Assembly (NCBI GenBank): GCA_002105175.1
Contig: MCGE01000009.1
Span: forward strand, 558,001 to 622,000
DNA: 64,000 nucleotides
Source of the DNA: Absidia repens
Lineage: Eukaryota > Mucoromycota > Mucoromycetes > Mucorales > Cunninghamellaceae
Direction of reading: 5' to 3'
Part shown: positions 12,114 to 24,024 of the stretch, in pieces
Layout of the letters: each line of letters begins with the position of its first letter
How positions within the stretch are numbered: position 1 is the first letter of the stretch
Notes under the pieces: generated by a model
Seen by the model: only the letters and a program-made list of their open reading frames with translations
Databases searched by the model: none
Told to the model about the DNA's origin: nothing
Translations under genes and position numbers: made by a program

Positions 12114-13032
12114 TTCAGAATGATAAGTGACAAACGCAAAAAGGGAGATGTGAAGGCGTTAACATTACCTCGATGATCATCACAATTAACTTCACCCACA
12201 TCGATTTGATTCGTCAATTCCTTCGCCATTTGTTCCCAGATAGGAGCCAAGTGTTGACAATGAGGACACCACGGTGCATAAAACTTGACGAAGTAAGGTC
12301 GGTCTTGGGTCGCTAGCTTGAAGGATTCTGCATCAAATACTACTGAGTGACCGTTGGGATTAGGTTTAACCAGTGGGGAATCCTTGGTTGCGGTTGCTGT
12401 TGTTGTTGATTTAGAATCTGGGGCTTGTACTGTCGTGTCTTCTTCTGCAGCAGCGCTGGAGCGTTTTGAATGATGTTCTAATAGGTAGGATTTGATGTCT
12501 TCCTTGGTACGAGGACCTTTGTAGGTTTCCACGAACTTGCCATCCGTATAGAGATTTAACATAGGGAAGCCCGTAATTTGATGTTCATGACATAGATCGC
12601 CTTGAACACTACAATCAATAGACCCAAAGTGTATGTCGTGAGTTGTTGCTAAGCCGGTTTCTTCTTCCGTCAACTCCTTCCAAGTAGGTGCTAAGTACAA
12701 AAATAGATGATTAATGTATATTCAGATGTCTTTAATCCATCCATCCCCGCACTATTTTCAATCATACCAAATGCAATACAAAAATGACAATAAGGAGAAA
12801 AATGTTCGACAAACCTAGCAAACAAAATCGAGACGGTGGAATTGTGGGGTTAATAAATGTGTTATTTGTTTGTATTTGTAGCCTTTTAACTGGGCATCCA
12901 CATATGTATATTTTACCAGATGCCAGATGATGTTAGAGAGTCAAACATTTCCTTGTTCATTTCCACATTTTCAGCGCAGATGAGTTGTGTGACAAAAGAA
13001 AAGATGAACCATACGGGTAGTAGTAATATCAT
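10760..13032 (-). CDS. membrane-anchored protein disulfide isomerase with two thioredoxin active sites
   Basis: Probable ER oxidoreductase. Eight exons on the minus strand (12917-13032, 12768-12814, 12169-12690, 12027-12072, 11867-11947, 11702-11804, 11122-11613, 10760-11056) give 567 residues. The start MILLLPVWFIFSFVTQLICA is a clear signal peptide. The first thioredoxin domain has FSPYCHFCIAF (CHFC) and the second has FYAPWCPHCQHLAP (CPHC). A Ser/Thr-rich linker separates them. A long redox-inactive region follows, then one transmembrane segment near the C-terminus (YVTLAGFTFLGVLVYKVL) and a short basic tail (SSKRKQQTRSSV). The arrangement resembles Eps1 and TMX-type fungal PDIs; which orthologue it is cannot be decided. 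The intron before the DVCHQNQIDGFPTLK exon contains a T31 tract next to its acceptor. Confidence 0.85.
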
Positions 13033-13817
13033 TTGAGGTCGATTTTTATTTTGGCAAAGGGAAACAAAAAAAAAAAAAAAAGAAGAAAGCAACACAGAAA
13101 AATGAGGGAATAAAATTGTCCTGTACCGTATGTTTTTGAATCCCCGCGAAATCCACAAAGGCATTATTGAAGCAGGAGTATTTGGTACAGAGAAGAAAAT
13201 AAAGTTGAGATGGATGGTGACGAACAAGTCAAGGAAACTGATTAGTGATCCCACATAATGTACCAATTGTGTGTGTAATTTTCGACTTGCACCGTAGCCA
13301 TTAACACATACTTAATATACGGATTAGTGAATATGAACAATTGGTGCTTCCAGAAGTTCAGGTTTTCGTCCTCTGGTATGGAGCAGTTCAGCAAGAACGC
13401 AAAGTAAACTTTGATTGTTGCAATTTTATATATATATATAATATCAAAGCATTCTCACACTTGCAGAAAATAGATCTACTGGGTGTCAAAGGTGAGGCTG
13501 TTGAAGTACTACAGTCTGATATGGTTTTTGATGAAATAAAATACCTCTCATTTAGCAACCCGGTAGGCAGTCCCTTGGACCTCAACTGACTTCAATTGCC
13601 TTTTATTATTATTATATCACATGCAAAAATAAATAATGAGGTTGATATATACAATGTATCCGGCCTAGTGGAGAATATGATATGCTGGTAACACGGTCTA
13701 GGTAGATTACAGTAGGGCCCACATTTCATAATACTTGAAAAAACGATAACCCCTGGAATAACAACATCTTTCCGGAAAGCATTAATTGTTGGCTGTAAAC
13801 ATCGTAATTTGGATATG

Positions 13818-14157
13818 TAGCTGATAAAAAATGCAATTTTTCCACTTCAGGTAGCAGATAAAAGATACAATGTTTCTACTTTTGATAGCTGATAAAAAAT
13901 GCAACGTTTCCACTTCAGGTAGCAGATAAAAGATACAATGTTTCTGCTTTTGATAGCTGATAAAAAATGCAATGTTTCCACTTCAGGTAGCAGATAAAAG
14001 ATACAATGTTTCTACTTTTGATAGCTGATAAGAAATGCAACGTTTCCACTTCAGGTAGCAGATAAAAGATACAATGTTTCTGCTTTTAATAGCTGATAAA
14101 AGATGCAATGTTTCCACTTCAGGTAGCAGATAAAAGAAGCAATATTTCCACTTTGAG
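13818..14157. repeat. 34-bp tandem repeat array, ten units, 68-bp higher-order period
   Basis: Ten units of 34 bp start at 13818, 13852, 13886, 13920, 13954, 13988, 14022, 14056, 14090 and 14124. Odd units begin TAGCTGATAAAAAATGCAAT and end CCACTTCAGG. Even units begin TAGCAGATAAAAGATACAAT and mostly end CTACTTTTGA or CTGCTTTTGA. The strict alternation makes the real period 68 bp. No unit changes length. Confidence 0.95.
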
Positions 14158-14254
14158 CACCAAGGCAAAATAGGAAATAGATAACTCTCATATAGCGAAT
14201 TTTGCACTTGTTTTTTTCAGCGTATATATGGCTCCTTGCCCCATCCTTGGAGAC

Positions 14255-14335
14255 CTTGCGCCTAGTTGACAGTTCTAGACCGTTTCATATGCAACATGGT
14301 ATTATTTCCGTTCTACCATTCATATAATCAACCAA
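14255..14335. repeat. dispersed repeat R2, copy 1
   Basis: Matches 53775-53850 in the same orientation. The shared words are AGTTCTA, then TATGCAACATGG against TATGAAACGTGG, then TTTCCGTTCTACCATTCAT against TTTCCGTTCCACCATTCAT. The boundaries are approximate. Confidence 0.6.
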
Positions 14336-14383
14336 GACTATATTGTCGACGTAACAGCTCCACTAGACTCAGCATATTGTATA

Positions 14384-15267
14384 TATGGTGCGGCTCACTT
14401 ATAATGTCAAATATTAGGCATGATCCTAGAAAGCTGATAGTTTTTTAAAAAATGGCCACCTCAAAAAAATAATGTATAAACATGATAATTCAGACCTTTA
14501 AGAACAAAACTTGTACATCGGTAATAAAAAAAGAAAAACTTATCAGCCTTCAAAAAAAGAAGACTTTGGCTGGTTGGCCTAGGATTTGAAACGTATCTGA
14601 TGTACTAAAAAGGAAAATTTATTTTGTAAAACACCGCGAAAACTGTAAAATATTATACAGAAAACAAGGTCCTGTTTTTTGCTCGTTCCCGCTCCCATAT
14701 CAAGCGTAGCTAATAGATGTAGATGTAGATGTAGATTGTAAGACTTGCAAATGAGGATTAGTTTATGTATTTTTATTTACTATTTGTACAATAAAAAGTG
14801 CCGTCCCTTCTTTTTTTTTGTTGTTGTTGTACGGACACACACCCGTTTGTATTTTTCTGCTTATAATAAGTCCATGTATATACATTTGGTAAGACAATCA
14901 AACAATGATAGAAAAAGGCAAGACAAAGTTTATTCAGTAGTAATTATAACAATGACAACCAATACTAAACTAAGATGAAGGTTAATCTAAGAGTGGTCCC
15001 GAATTCTGGATCCAAAATGAAAGGGGTTCCCCATGCATCTCGTAAGACCTGAGCTGAAAACCCTTCTAAACTAGTCCTGATGCTAATCCCAGTTGAACAA
15101 CATCCCATTGAGATCAATGAAATGGCGGTGACTTGAGGGAAAAAAAAAAAGAAAAGAAAGGAAGGAGGGAAAAAAAAGGCTTTAAAAGGTATTTTTCAAA
15201 CTGCGATTGAAGCCATAAATTTGAAATGAAAATTGAAAATTTTACATTATAAGCGAGCCGCACCATA
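14384..15267. mobile_element. non-autonomous TIR element, Tc1/mariner-like, 884 bp
   Basis: The left end, 14384 onward, starts TATGGTGCGGCTCACTTATA. The right end, read on the minus strand from 15267, starts TATGGTGCGGCTCGCTTATA. Over 32 bases the two ends match at 29. Both begin with TA, so a TA target-site duplication fits (TA|TGGTGCGG). No transposase frame lies inside. R1 copy 2 sits within the unit. The superfamily call rests only on the TA and the TIR layout; a chance pair of ends or a palindromic host sequence is less likely. Confidence 0.6.
14928..15140 (-). repeat. dispersed repeat R1, copy 2 (partial, inside the TIR unit)
   Basis: Read on the minus strand it shares the R1 core (TTTTCAGCTCAGG, ATGCATGGGGAACCCCTTTC) and the terminal ACTGAATAAAC. 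The conserved CCCGCCCACGTG end is missing or too diverged to place. Confidence 0.6.
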
Positions 15268-15337
15268 ACGATTTATTTATTTTTAAATTTCCTAGGTATC
15301 TCCTATTTTGGGTATGGGGTTGGGCGGATCCAATTCT

Positions 15338-15375
<38 letters not shown>

Positions 15376-15789
15376 CCCAGGAGAGCATTTCATTATGAGT
15401 CTAGAGAACTGGGGTTAATATGTGGGGTATGTGGAGTGGTAGAAAATTAAGAGTAATCATGGAAACTCGACCTTTCAATGACCTTTCAAGTCATGAATTG
15501 GTATTCAATAGGGTCTATATAAGGTGCGAGGTATAAATACCTGACCCTTTTGAAAAGACCATATTTTGTATAATCCCAAGCAAGTCATACTCGTTGCCTA
15601 AAATATAACAAAATAAGCTAGAACTTCACATTTTCTCGATATCTTAGTTGTATAAACTCTAAACACTAGCGAACCACAATAAACGCAATAAAACCACCTA
15701 AATAGATCCCCTTCCCTCCCAATCGTAGCCAACGCCTGCACCACGCATCAAAAAGACATTATAAGGATCTATTGCAGGTAGCACGATGG

Positions 15790-16301
15790 AGACTATTGGG
15801 GGATCTGAAGAATGGGGAACATTAATCTAAAGGCATTGATGTAAAAAATGATCTAATATTTGATATAAAGAGACAAGACATGAGAAATACTGTCAATGGA
15901 TACATTTTATTGAGCACAACAATGACCGACACTACTCTGAAGGGATTTATTGCACAATAGTGAGAAAAGCTAATGAGGAAAGTAAAAAGGGACATATTTT
16001 ATTTGAATGCAAATATAAACTAAGGACAAATTTATACTAAGTTAAGCTAACGATGGATTTAACAAGCCAACTAATGGTAGTCCCAAATCATATATCTCAA
16101 ATGAAAGGATTTCCCCATGCATCTGGTAATCCCTGAGCTGAACCCCCTTCTAAACTGGTTCTAACGCTAACCTAAGTCCAAGATGACCTCAAAGGAGTTG
16201 AATGATGAAGAAAAAAGAAAAAGAAAAAATGAACAGAAAGAGAGGAAAAAAATAAAAACCAGAGGGAGTAGAATATATATTCACGTGGGCGGGATTTGAA
16301 T
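15790..16301 (-). repeat. dispersed repeat R1, copy 3
   Basis: Read on the minus strand: TTCAAATCCCGCCCACGTGA at its start (16282-16301), then the core TCAGCTCAGGGATTACCAGA and TGCATGGGGAAATCCTTTCA, then the AATAAAATATG segment near 16000. A diverged downstream part matches copies 5-7 at GCCTTTAGATTAATGTTCCC (near 15815-15835). The low-coordinate limit is uncertain. Confidence 0.7.
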
Positions 16302-16941
16302 TGGTCTTTTTTTTTTTGAGGATTGCGATATTTTTGGTAAAAGGGAAACTACCTCCCCTCTTTTTTTTTGAACAATCCATACAGTATCATCAACATGGTT
16401 GTCTTCTTCCCATGCCATTGATTACTACCAACCGATAATGGCCACATGGTTGTTCTCTTCGCTTGATGCTATGGAGACGTGGTGGCGCAATTCGGCCTAC
16501 TTTTGATAACCCCTTTATTGAAGACATAGAATAGTTTGCACTGATGGATAGTCTATATTCACAGTATATATCCTTAGCTTTTTCCATGAGTCCCAGGTTT
16601 TTTTCATCAAACGTTTTTGTTAACCTGCGCCACAAGCAAATCGTCAAAAATGGAGATCTTCCCTTGTTCTAGCCAAGTTTTACCCCCCCTAAAATAAAAC
16701 ATAGTGAAGCGAATGTCATAGCCATCACCAAGACATCATTGATAGAGTAAATGATAATCATAAAATAGTAAAAATAAAAAGTAGGCTACGCATATATTCA
16801 TCCAAATACAATCATCACCCATTTTCAATTACATATATCCATTCACAAACAATCATCAAACATAAAAAAAAAACATCCAATAATGTCAAGGAAATATGAA
16901 TTTTATTTGAGGTCATGTATTAAAAACAATAGTAATATAAT

Positions 16942-17892
16942 CTAAGCAGCTTGCTTCTTAGCTTGGGAGATGGCAGAACCGAGGGCAAAACGACGCTATA
17001 AAAAAAAAAAATGTTAGTACGTTGATCTCATCCCTTTCCTTATGCGTTATATCCCACTTACTTGGCTCTTGAACTTTTGGACCTTGAAGCGATCAAAGTC
17101 GGAGAGACCAGCACGGGTTTGACGGGTTTGGATCTTTTGAGCCCAGGCAGATTTTTCCCAAGCAGCCAAGACGTTGGTGCTTTCCAAGTATTTCTTGACA
17201 GTCTTTTGACCAGCACCACGGGGCAAGTCCTTGACCACCAAAGGCGTCAATGTGAGGCGGCGGTAAGGGAAGGCTTGACGGGCCACACCAGTGGTAGGGC
17301 CATCGATCAAAGCACGGTTGTGATCAATGATTTCAACAATCACCGCTAATTTGCCGGTATCCAAAAGAGCAACACGGCCCACTTCGACTTGACGTTTGAA
17401 TGATCCTTGCTATATATATATTAAAACAAAAGGAAGTGGTTGCAGTCAGTTTCCATAGATCCTGATAATATCATCACAGCTTTTTTCCTTCCTGTTCCTT
17501 CCCCCCCCCTCCCCCAATGTAGACACATTCAACCATCAATGATGATGATGGTGGTGACTCCGGTTGTATTCCAATCGTATGTTGATAAGTATTGCTGAAT
17601 GAAAAAAGAAGATACAAAAAATGAGGTAGTTCAAGTGGAATGGGTTTTGCTGGTATATGACTTGAAGGGGAATAATTCAATCGTTTTTGGTATCTTTTGG
17701 TGTAGTCATTGTAATTGCGGGTCGGTGTAAGTATGTATCCATCCATCCATTTCTTCATCCATTCATCCATCTCTTTGATTTTTGTAGGTTCGATGATTCG
17801 TATATATGTCTACAGGGAGTGGGATCATCCATCCATCCACCCATCCATCCATACCATTTTTTTTCTTTCGCTATTGAGCAACTTACCACCAT
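16942..17892 (-). CDS. RPL14: 60S ribosomal protein L14 (eL14)
   Basis: Structural protein of the large ribosomal subunit. Exons on the minus strand at 17887-17892, 17062-17409 and 16942-16995 give 135 residues. The first exon is just ATG GTG (M-V), followed by GTAAGT. The second opens QGSFKRQVEVGRVALLDTG. EIIDHNRALIDGPTTGVARQ and LSDFDRFKVQKFKSQ are typical of eL14. The C-terminal tail RRFALGSAISQAKKQAA is basic. Animal eL14 also begins M-V just before the conserved VEVGRV, which supports the tiny first exon. The first intron (17410-17886, 477 nt) is long for this window, as is common for 5' introns of ribosomal-protein genes, and holds CATC microsatellites. Confidence 0.92.
17733..17855. 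repeat. CATC/GATG microsatellites in the RPL14 first intron
   Basis: Two runs of CATC-like tetranucleotides, near 17735-17772 and 17828-17852, lie inside the 477-nt first intron of RPL14. They are ordinary simple repeats with no coding role. Confidence 0.8.
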
Positions 17893-19706
17893 GGTTTGTA
17901 ATATTTTGAAAAGAAGAGGGATTTCAAATAAATGGCAGGACATCGAACCCTTTTTGCTTGTACCCGAAAAAATTCTGAAACATATTCAATCCCCGATATA
18001 TAAAGAAATTACAGTGTTTTAGGTCAGGGGAAATGGTTTAAGGCTAATATATACATCTTCGATGATATTATATCGATACAGAGTCGTTTGGAAGACAAAA
18101 AAAAAAAAGAAGCATATTGATTTTTGGGCATATGTATCCCATCCATTTTTATTTTCCGGCATAAAAAAAATTGGACTTAGGAGGGATGTCTTTTTCTCTT
18201 AATTAGGCAAGCGGTCTACAATGGGATAATTGGATTAGTGATTAATGAAGCTGCATACGCATAAACATTTTCCTAATGTATCTGTGTACTGATAATAAAT
18301 TGATCAATTGGGACTAGTGAGTAAAGGAAAACCTTTCTGTGCAAAAAATCAGGTTTTTTTGCTTTTTTGTTTTTTTTTCAGGGGGACTTCATTTATAATA
18401 GAGCCCCGTAAAAAAGTTCTCGAGCAAAAGGTCCATGATACATATTGATCCATTAAGCTTTTTTTAAAATTTTCGTCACGGGCACAGGGACATGCGCTTC
18501 CCATGAGTATGAAGTGATACCCTCAAAGATGCACTGAAGGTATATGAATCCCATCCTCCGACAGTGTCACCTTCACCCAATAAACAAGTATCATATCACT
18601 GCGATAAACTGGATTGGAAGGTCTACAGTAAATCATTCAATTTATTAGACGTCTGTGCACTAGAAAAAAGGAAAAATAGTGGGAGGAACGGCCCATCGAA
18701 GAATCGCACTTTTTTTATTTATTTTATTTTGATGAAAGAAACGGAAAAATGGGAGGAATCCCACGGATAATGGTGATAAGATGGAATGCCAAAAAAAGTT
18801 AGCAGTTTTCTTTCTCACCCAAAGGATCTATCTGGCAGCTGGTCTGTGTTGATTGATTCAGGCACACTAGTGGCGTTTGACAACTGGGTTTGAATACAGA
18901 TAATAATAATACTAAAGAAAATGATATGTTAGCACCTAAAGGAAGTGATCCGATGACAAGCCGAAAGATGATCCACTCTTTCGGTGTATCAAATTGTCTC
19001 CCCCCCCTTAAAAAAAATGGAGTCTCAGGGGGTGTGGTGTGGGAAATATAGGTAGGATAGAATGACCGAATAGTAAAAAACTACTCCAAAGAAACAGAGC
19101 CTAATAAAGACAAAATGCCATTTTACCAAGTGGTAGGTGCATCCTCGTCATCATAATAAAAAAGTAGGAGACAAAATAAAGGAAAAGAAAAGAGTAATTG
19201 GTTTTTATTTCAAGAGGAACTGTAGGTAGGTAAGGGGGCACAAACACAAAATACATACAACACAAGTATAAACATATAGAATTTATATATATACTAAAGG
19301 AGGAATGGGGGAGAAGAGGGAGAAAAAAAAAAAGAAGAAAAAAAAGGATCACATAAATAATTTACACACAAAGAAGCAAAAGAAAAATCCTATAGAAGGA
19401 TAAAATAGACTAATACTAAAGAGAGAGAATGAAAGAGAGAAAGAAGGGGTGTCATATGTCACATAAATATGGGTGGGATATTCACATAAATAAACTAATC
19501 ATGAAGACAATACAAAAAAAAAGGGCGATCAACGCAAAAACTAAAACTATACAATAAAAAAGAAAGAGAGAGAGAGAAAGATAGAAAGAGAGAGGGAAAT
19601 GTATATGAATAAATGTGTTGTGTATGTGTGGATGTGAGAGAGAGAGAGAGAGCATATCAAAAAAGATAAGGAAAGGAAGGGGAAAGACGGAAGGGGGAAA
19701 AGTAAT
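17893..19706. other. intergenic, no gene seen
   Basis: RPL14 promoter side, then about 1.5 kb of AT-rich DNA, then the GA-rich 3' flank of the bHLH gene (19370-19700, with several GAGAGAGA runs). The open frames present are short and of simple composition. Confidence 0.5.
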
Positions 19707-20905
19707 CTAACCATGGAAGGATGATTCATATTTGATATGTAAATTGTTGTTGTTCATGGCATCCATTGAAGATTTCATAGGATTAAAGAAGGAGGCGCCA
19801 CCATCAGTGAGAAGATAATTATCATTCATCAAATCATCCGATGATAAGTACATATCAGGTTGTTGTTGAAAATGTTGTTGTTGTTGCTGTTGCTGTTGAT
19901 AACAATACTGTTGAGGTTGATGTTGAGGATTATCCCATTGGGATAACACCGAATGGTATTCCAAGGAAGGACTAGTTGTAGTAGATGAGGTACCATTGGT
20001 CGTTGACATGGATTGCATGGCAAAAGAAGAACATGATGATTTACGGCTAATGCTGTCATCGCTGCTGGTATTGTCCATCATATCATCCTCCATTTGGTAA
20101 TATCCTGCCACCGCCACCATGTCATCTTCTTCTTCATCACCACTATGGCTGCTACTGCTGTCTGCAAAAAGGGAGGAGCGTGAGGTGACTTGTCGCATCA
20201 ATTGTCGATTGGCTCGGCTGAGTTCCTTGATTTCATTCTTGTAACGTTCTTCTTTTTGTACAGTATGTTTGACTACACAAAGTGGGAAGAAGAGTGTCAG
20301 TAAAAGAAGAAGTGACAAGATTTTTTTTTTCTCAAAGCCTTACCAAATTCAAGAGTACGTTCAATAATGGTACCTTTGGATGGACGGCGATCATTTTGAA
20401 GATTGGGTAAAGAGTGAGCCAGTTGTTGGAATTTGGTATTCAGATGTTCGCGTCGAGCACGTTCAATAGCGTTGTGTTCTGCACGTTTAGATGCCTTGTT
20501 AGGAGCCCTAGTAATAGTAAAAAGGAGGTCAATATTTCGGCCCTTTTCACCAGTTCACTTAATATAAAAGCTTACATTTCTGTAGGATCGGAATGTTCCA
20601 CGGACGAATGGATCGGCTGTTGATACGTCTGTGGTTGTTGAGGTTGGTATTGAGGCATAGCCAACACTATTTGAAAAAGAAAAGTGAGTTTTTATATGTA
20701 CTTGCTAACAATAGCGAGAAATATTATACTTACTTTGTTGCTGCTGCTGTTGAGGATAGCCTGGTTGTTGTTGCAGAGCAGCTTGTTGTTGCAGGTGCCT
20801 TAAACGTTGAATTTGCTGAGGTGAGACCTGGAATGTTTGCTGTTGTTGTTGATAATAAGCGGGATCCATGATTCCACACATTTGAGTAGATTGGGCGGTA
20901 GACAT
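19707..20905 (-). CDS. bHLH transcription factor, glutamine-rich
   Basis: Sequence-specific DNA-binding regulator, expected to be nuclear. Exons on the minus strand at 20734-20905, 20576-20666, 20344-20507 and 19707-20272 give 330 residues. A Gln-rich N-terminus is followed by the bHLH domain at about residues 88-160. The basic region EHNAIERARREHLN has the H-E-R signature of class B proteins that bind CACGTG. Helix 1 is TKFQQLAHSLPNL, the loop is QNDRRPSKG, and helix 2 is TIIERTLEFVKHTVQKEE. It continues into a short leucine-poor coiled coil (NEIKELSRANRQLMRQV), then an acidic Ser-rich and Gln-rich C-terminal half that could be an activation domain. It looks Max/Cbf1-like only in the basic region; targets cannot be told. 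Confidence 0.88.
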
Positions 20906-22550
20906 TGTCAAGTTGAAATATAGTTATATATATAAAAAAGAAAGGGATGGAGAGACTGAGTGGAATAAAAATAAAATAAAAGAAATATAAAAAGAGAGAG
21001 AGAGTGGAAAGAAAAATGAAGAAATAAAATATTGTTAAAAAAAGTGAAGGCTTTTTACATTAATCAAATTGACTGGAAGGGGGGCGGTGACATTGCGGTT
21101 TTTTTTTTTTTAAGAAGGACAAGTGGAGGGTTACACCGCTCGTCTTAAGACTATAGGTGCCTTATTTCTTGCTACACAGTTAGTGACTGTGTACCATACA
21201 ACTGAAAACTTGTTTCTTCTTTAGTTTTAACAAGAAACTCTATTCGTGCAACCCCTTGATTTGACAAATAACTCTACTTGATATCTCAATGTGCATCTTC
21301 ACTGTGGTATTATTAATGTATAAAAATGTATAGCTAATATCTATCTATATACTAATAAACCACTTTTTTCAATTGATCTGATATAATATAATTGGAACGA
21401 TCATCATCATAAGCATCATGTGATATGATTAAAGATTATCCTTTAGGCAGGTAAGAAAAGGAGGTTGGTTCGATCGAAAAGACCGTGCAAACAAACCAAA
21501 AAAGAAAAACGTCGGAGATTACAATTAACTTTTTGCTTCGCATGGACTCTGTTTTTTTCGGATGCCCCAAATAAAGTGATACTCTCGTTTACTGTACGAG
21601 CTCTTTTTTTCGGGAGCTCTGGTCACTTTAATAATAATTGTTTATACAGTATAGTGTTGAGAAATTTCCCCATCCTCCTTTTCTATCATAGTATAGTATT
21701 ACGAAATATCACCGTTTTATGGAACCATACTTGTACAAACTTGTCAAAATAGACATGACAAGCCGAAATATAAAGGGGGAAGAGTATCATAATCAGGTTT
21801 TTTTTATTATTAAAATGGTAAGGATAAGAATAGTATTACACAAACCAATCAAAAATGTCAACCTGAACTATGATTATGACCGAGTCGGTATTTCCTCCGA
21901 GTGTGATTTTTTTTTTCTTTTGCACTGTCTGTCTCTACGACCATTTTAAATTACTGCAATCATCATTTGTATGCTACAGTTAGTGTTATGTAGAATAATT
22001 TATCATGGAAAGTATAAAAGCCATTCAATATTACGACTCTCCAAGCATATTTATAAAGAGACAGACGGTATCATAGAAATTTCGGAATGCACGAGCCAAG
22101 AAAGTTCCCCTTCCCCATGATACAGTATAATATTTGTTGTCGGAATAATAGGAAATAGGAGAAAGATAAATGACGACACTTTATCATACCAAATATGTAT
22201 CCCCAACGAGAAATTCTATTGACGAAAAAGAAAGACCAACGTTTTGGATCTTTTGCCTCTGTCTCTTCTAAATACTGGCACGGTAAATGACTATTGGTCT
22301 CAGGTTGACAAAAAAAAAACCCAGCCCTTTTTAGAAGGTAAGGCCCTTTATACTCACTGTACCATGATTATCTCCGCCAGTTGCAAACAAGGAAGCCATC
22401 GTAGACACACTATCATAGTAAAAATGTAGAAGTTACGTAGTATCCAGTCTACGTTTTCTGACAATTTGACATTTATTTTCTTTTTGACGCATTCTCTTGA
22501 CTTTTTTTAATGATGGTATAGTTTGTGTTTCAATACGATGCATTTTCAAT

Positions 22551-22910
22551 TTTCAAATTCATATCCCGCGTATTTTTTTTTTTTTCGCTTCTCTCTTTCA
22601 TTTTTTTTTTCCCTTCATCATTCAACTTCTTTGAGGTTATGATATTCTCAGATTAGTAACAAGAATAGTTTAGAAGGGATTTCAGCTCAGGGATTACAAC
22701 ATGCATGGGGAAGCCCTTTCATTTTCGATTGAGGTTTTGGGGAAACCACCATTATTTGGTTCTTTAGTGTTATGCAACTTTGATCTTAGTTTATATCTGC
22801 ATATGAATAAAATGTAGTTTTCACCATTATTGTATCTCATATATCTAGTACATTTTATATTGTATATCCCTTTTTGCATCCCCTCCTTTCTAGATTGCTA
22901 TTGACCTTGG
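22551..22910 (+). repeat. dispersed repeat R1, copy 4
   Basis: Starts near TTTCAAATTCATATCCCGCG and runs through a pyrimidine tract, GAGGTTATGAT, TAGTTTAGAAGGGATTTCAG, the core ATGCATGGGGAAGCCCTTTC and ATATGAATAAAATG. The downstream half is mostly lost; only CTATTGACC near 22900 is recognisable. Confidence 0.7.
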
Positions 22911-24024
22911 CATTGTGTATAAGCAGTTAAAGCAGCAGCAACAAGAACAACACAACAGCAAAATGAAATATGAATGATTACATGCCATACTGTTACCCTC
23001 TACCTTCACCGCCCTCATAAGTCCAACCAGTAGCATTATACATATTTATTTTACTTTTTCTTATATATCATACAGTACATCTATAACAACGAAGTCTTAA
23101 TCAATATCTTTGACTGTCACGCTTTTTTTTGGACGATACCATCTACCTCAATTGCAACCAGTGTCGCTGAATAAATTGAAATAGTTTTGGGTCATCAAGG
23201 ACTGATTACATTATATAGAGCCGATAATATATATTGTTAGTAGCATAGTTAGGGTGTTGTATTCTATCAATAAAATATCGTTTGTCCTTTTTATAGGTTT
23301 GCTCTCTTATACAGTTTTGTGCCAATTATGATAGTTTTTTTAAAATTTTTCATTTGAAGTAGTTGTGTAAGAATCTGGATCTCAGAGTATGAAGGTTTGA
23401 TGGGCATGTGTTTAATATGATGTTAGGCAAAGGAATATCTTTATTTACCTAAAATCACTCTATGATATGATAGCATATGGTACACTGTAAATCATTGAAT
23501 GTATTCATTTAATACATGAATACCAAAGATCTTTTTGTTGTAAAATAAACATAACGCTACATAGAGTAAGGGGATATGCAATTAAATAGTGAGTGACAAG
23601 CTATTATTCTACAGCGGAAAGGTGGGCTATTCTACGGTGTGTATCAAACTATTCTAAAGAGTAGGGGAGTATGAAGACGTAGTAGCAGTTGTGTCAATGG
23701 AAGGTAACTGCCATGATACATACCCATAACATATATGTACCAATGCTGAATGGTATCAGTTAATCATAAGGGGAGTCGATTTTCAATAGAGTTAGCTACC
23801 GTAAGCAAAAGAATTAATCGTCCTGCCACAGGTGCTGGGTGGTGTAGGTTGCTGTTTAAATGATACATAATATCGTCATCCTGCTGTCGTTTGATTTCAT
23901 GAGAAGAGAAAGTCGATGTTAAATGATGGAGATTTCTGTAATAGTGAGGGAACTATCATGCTGATCTGTTGCAAAAAAAAAAGTATTTCCTTTTTGGTGT
24001 CCAACCGACTCTTCAACAAAAAAC

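Larger units (their letters stand above)
13033..16941. other. gene-poor region with a satellite array, a TIR element and R1/R2 repeats
   Basis: No convincing gene is seen in nearly 4 kb. It holds a 34-bp tandem array (13818-14157), an R2 copy (about 14255-14335), a TIR-bounded unit (14384-15267) that encloses R1 copy 2, a GA microsatellite (about 15343-15370) and R1 copy 3 (about 15790-16301). An 85-codon minus-strand frame at 16390-16647 has mixed composition but no recognisable domain or splice context. Confidence 0.6.

Noticed and set aside
13711..13760. TACAGTAGGGCCCACATTTC and TATAGTCGAAACCCACTTC (54310) as pogo-type transposon ends
   Set aside because: I could not find the matching inverted ends for either.
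16282..16301. TTCAAATCCCGC at the R1 end looks like a tRNA T-arm/B box, suggesting a tRNA-derived SINE
   Set aside because: It sits at the very start of the element with no A box before it, and no cloverleaf can be folded around any copy.
16390..16647. 85-codon minus-strand frame (contains SSIKGLSKVGRIAPPRLHS)
   Set aside because: Mixed composition but no domain, splice context or second copy. It may be a transposon remnant, but nothing supports it.
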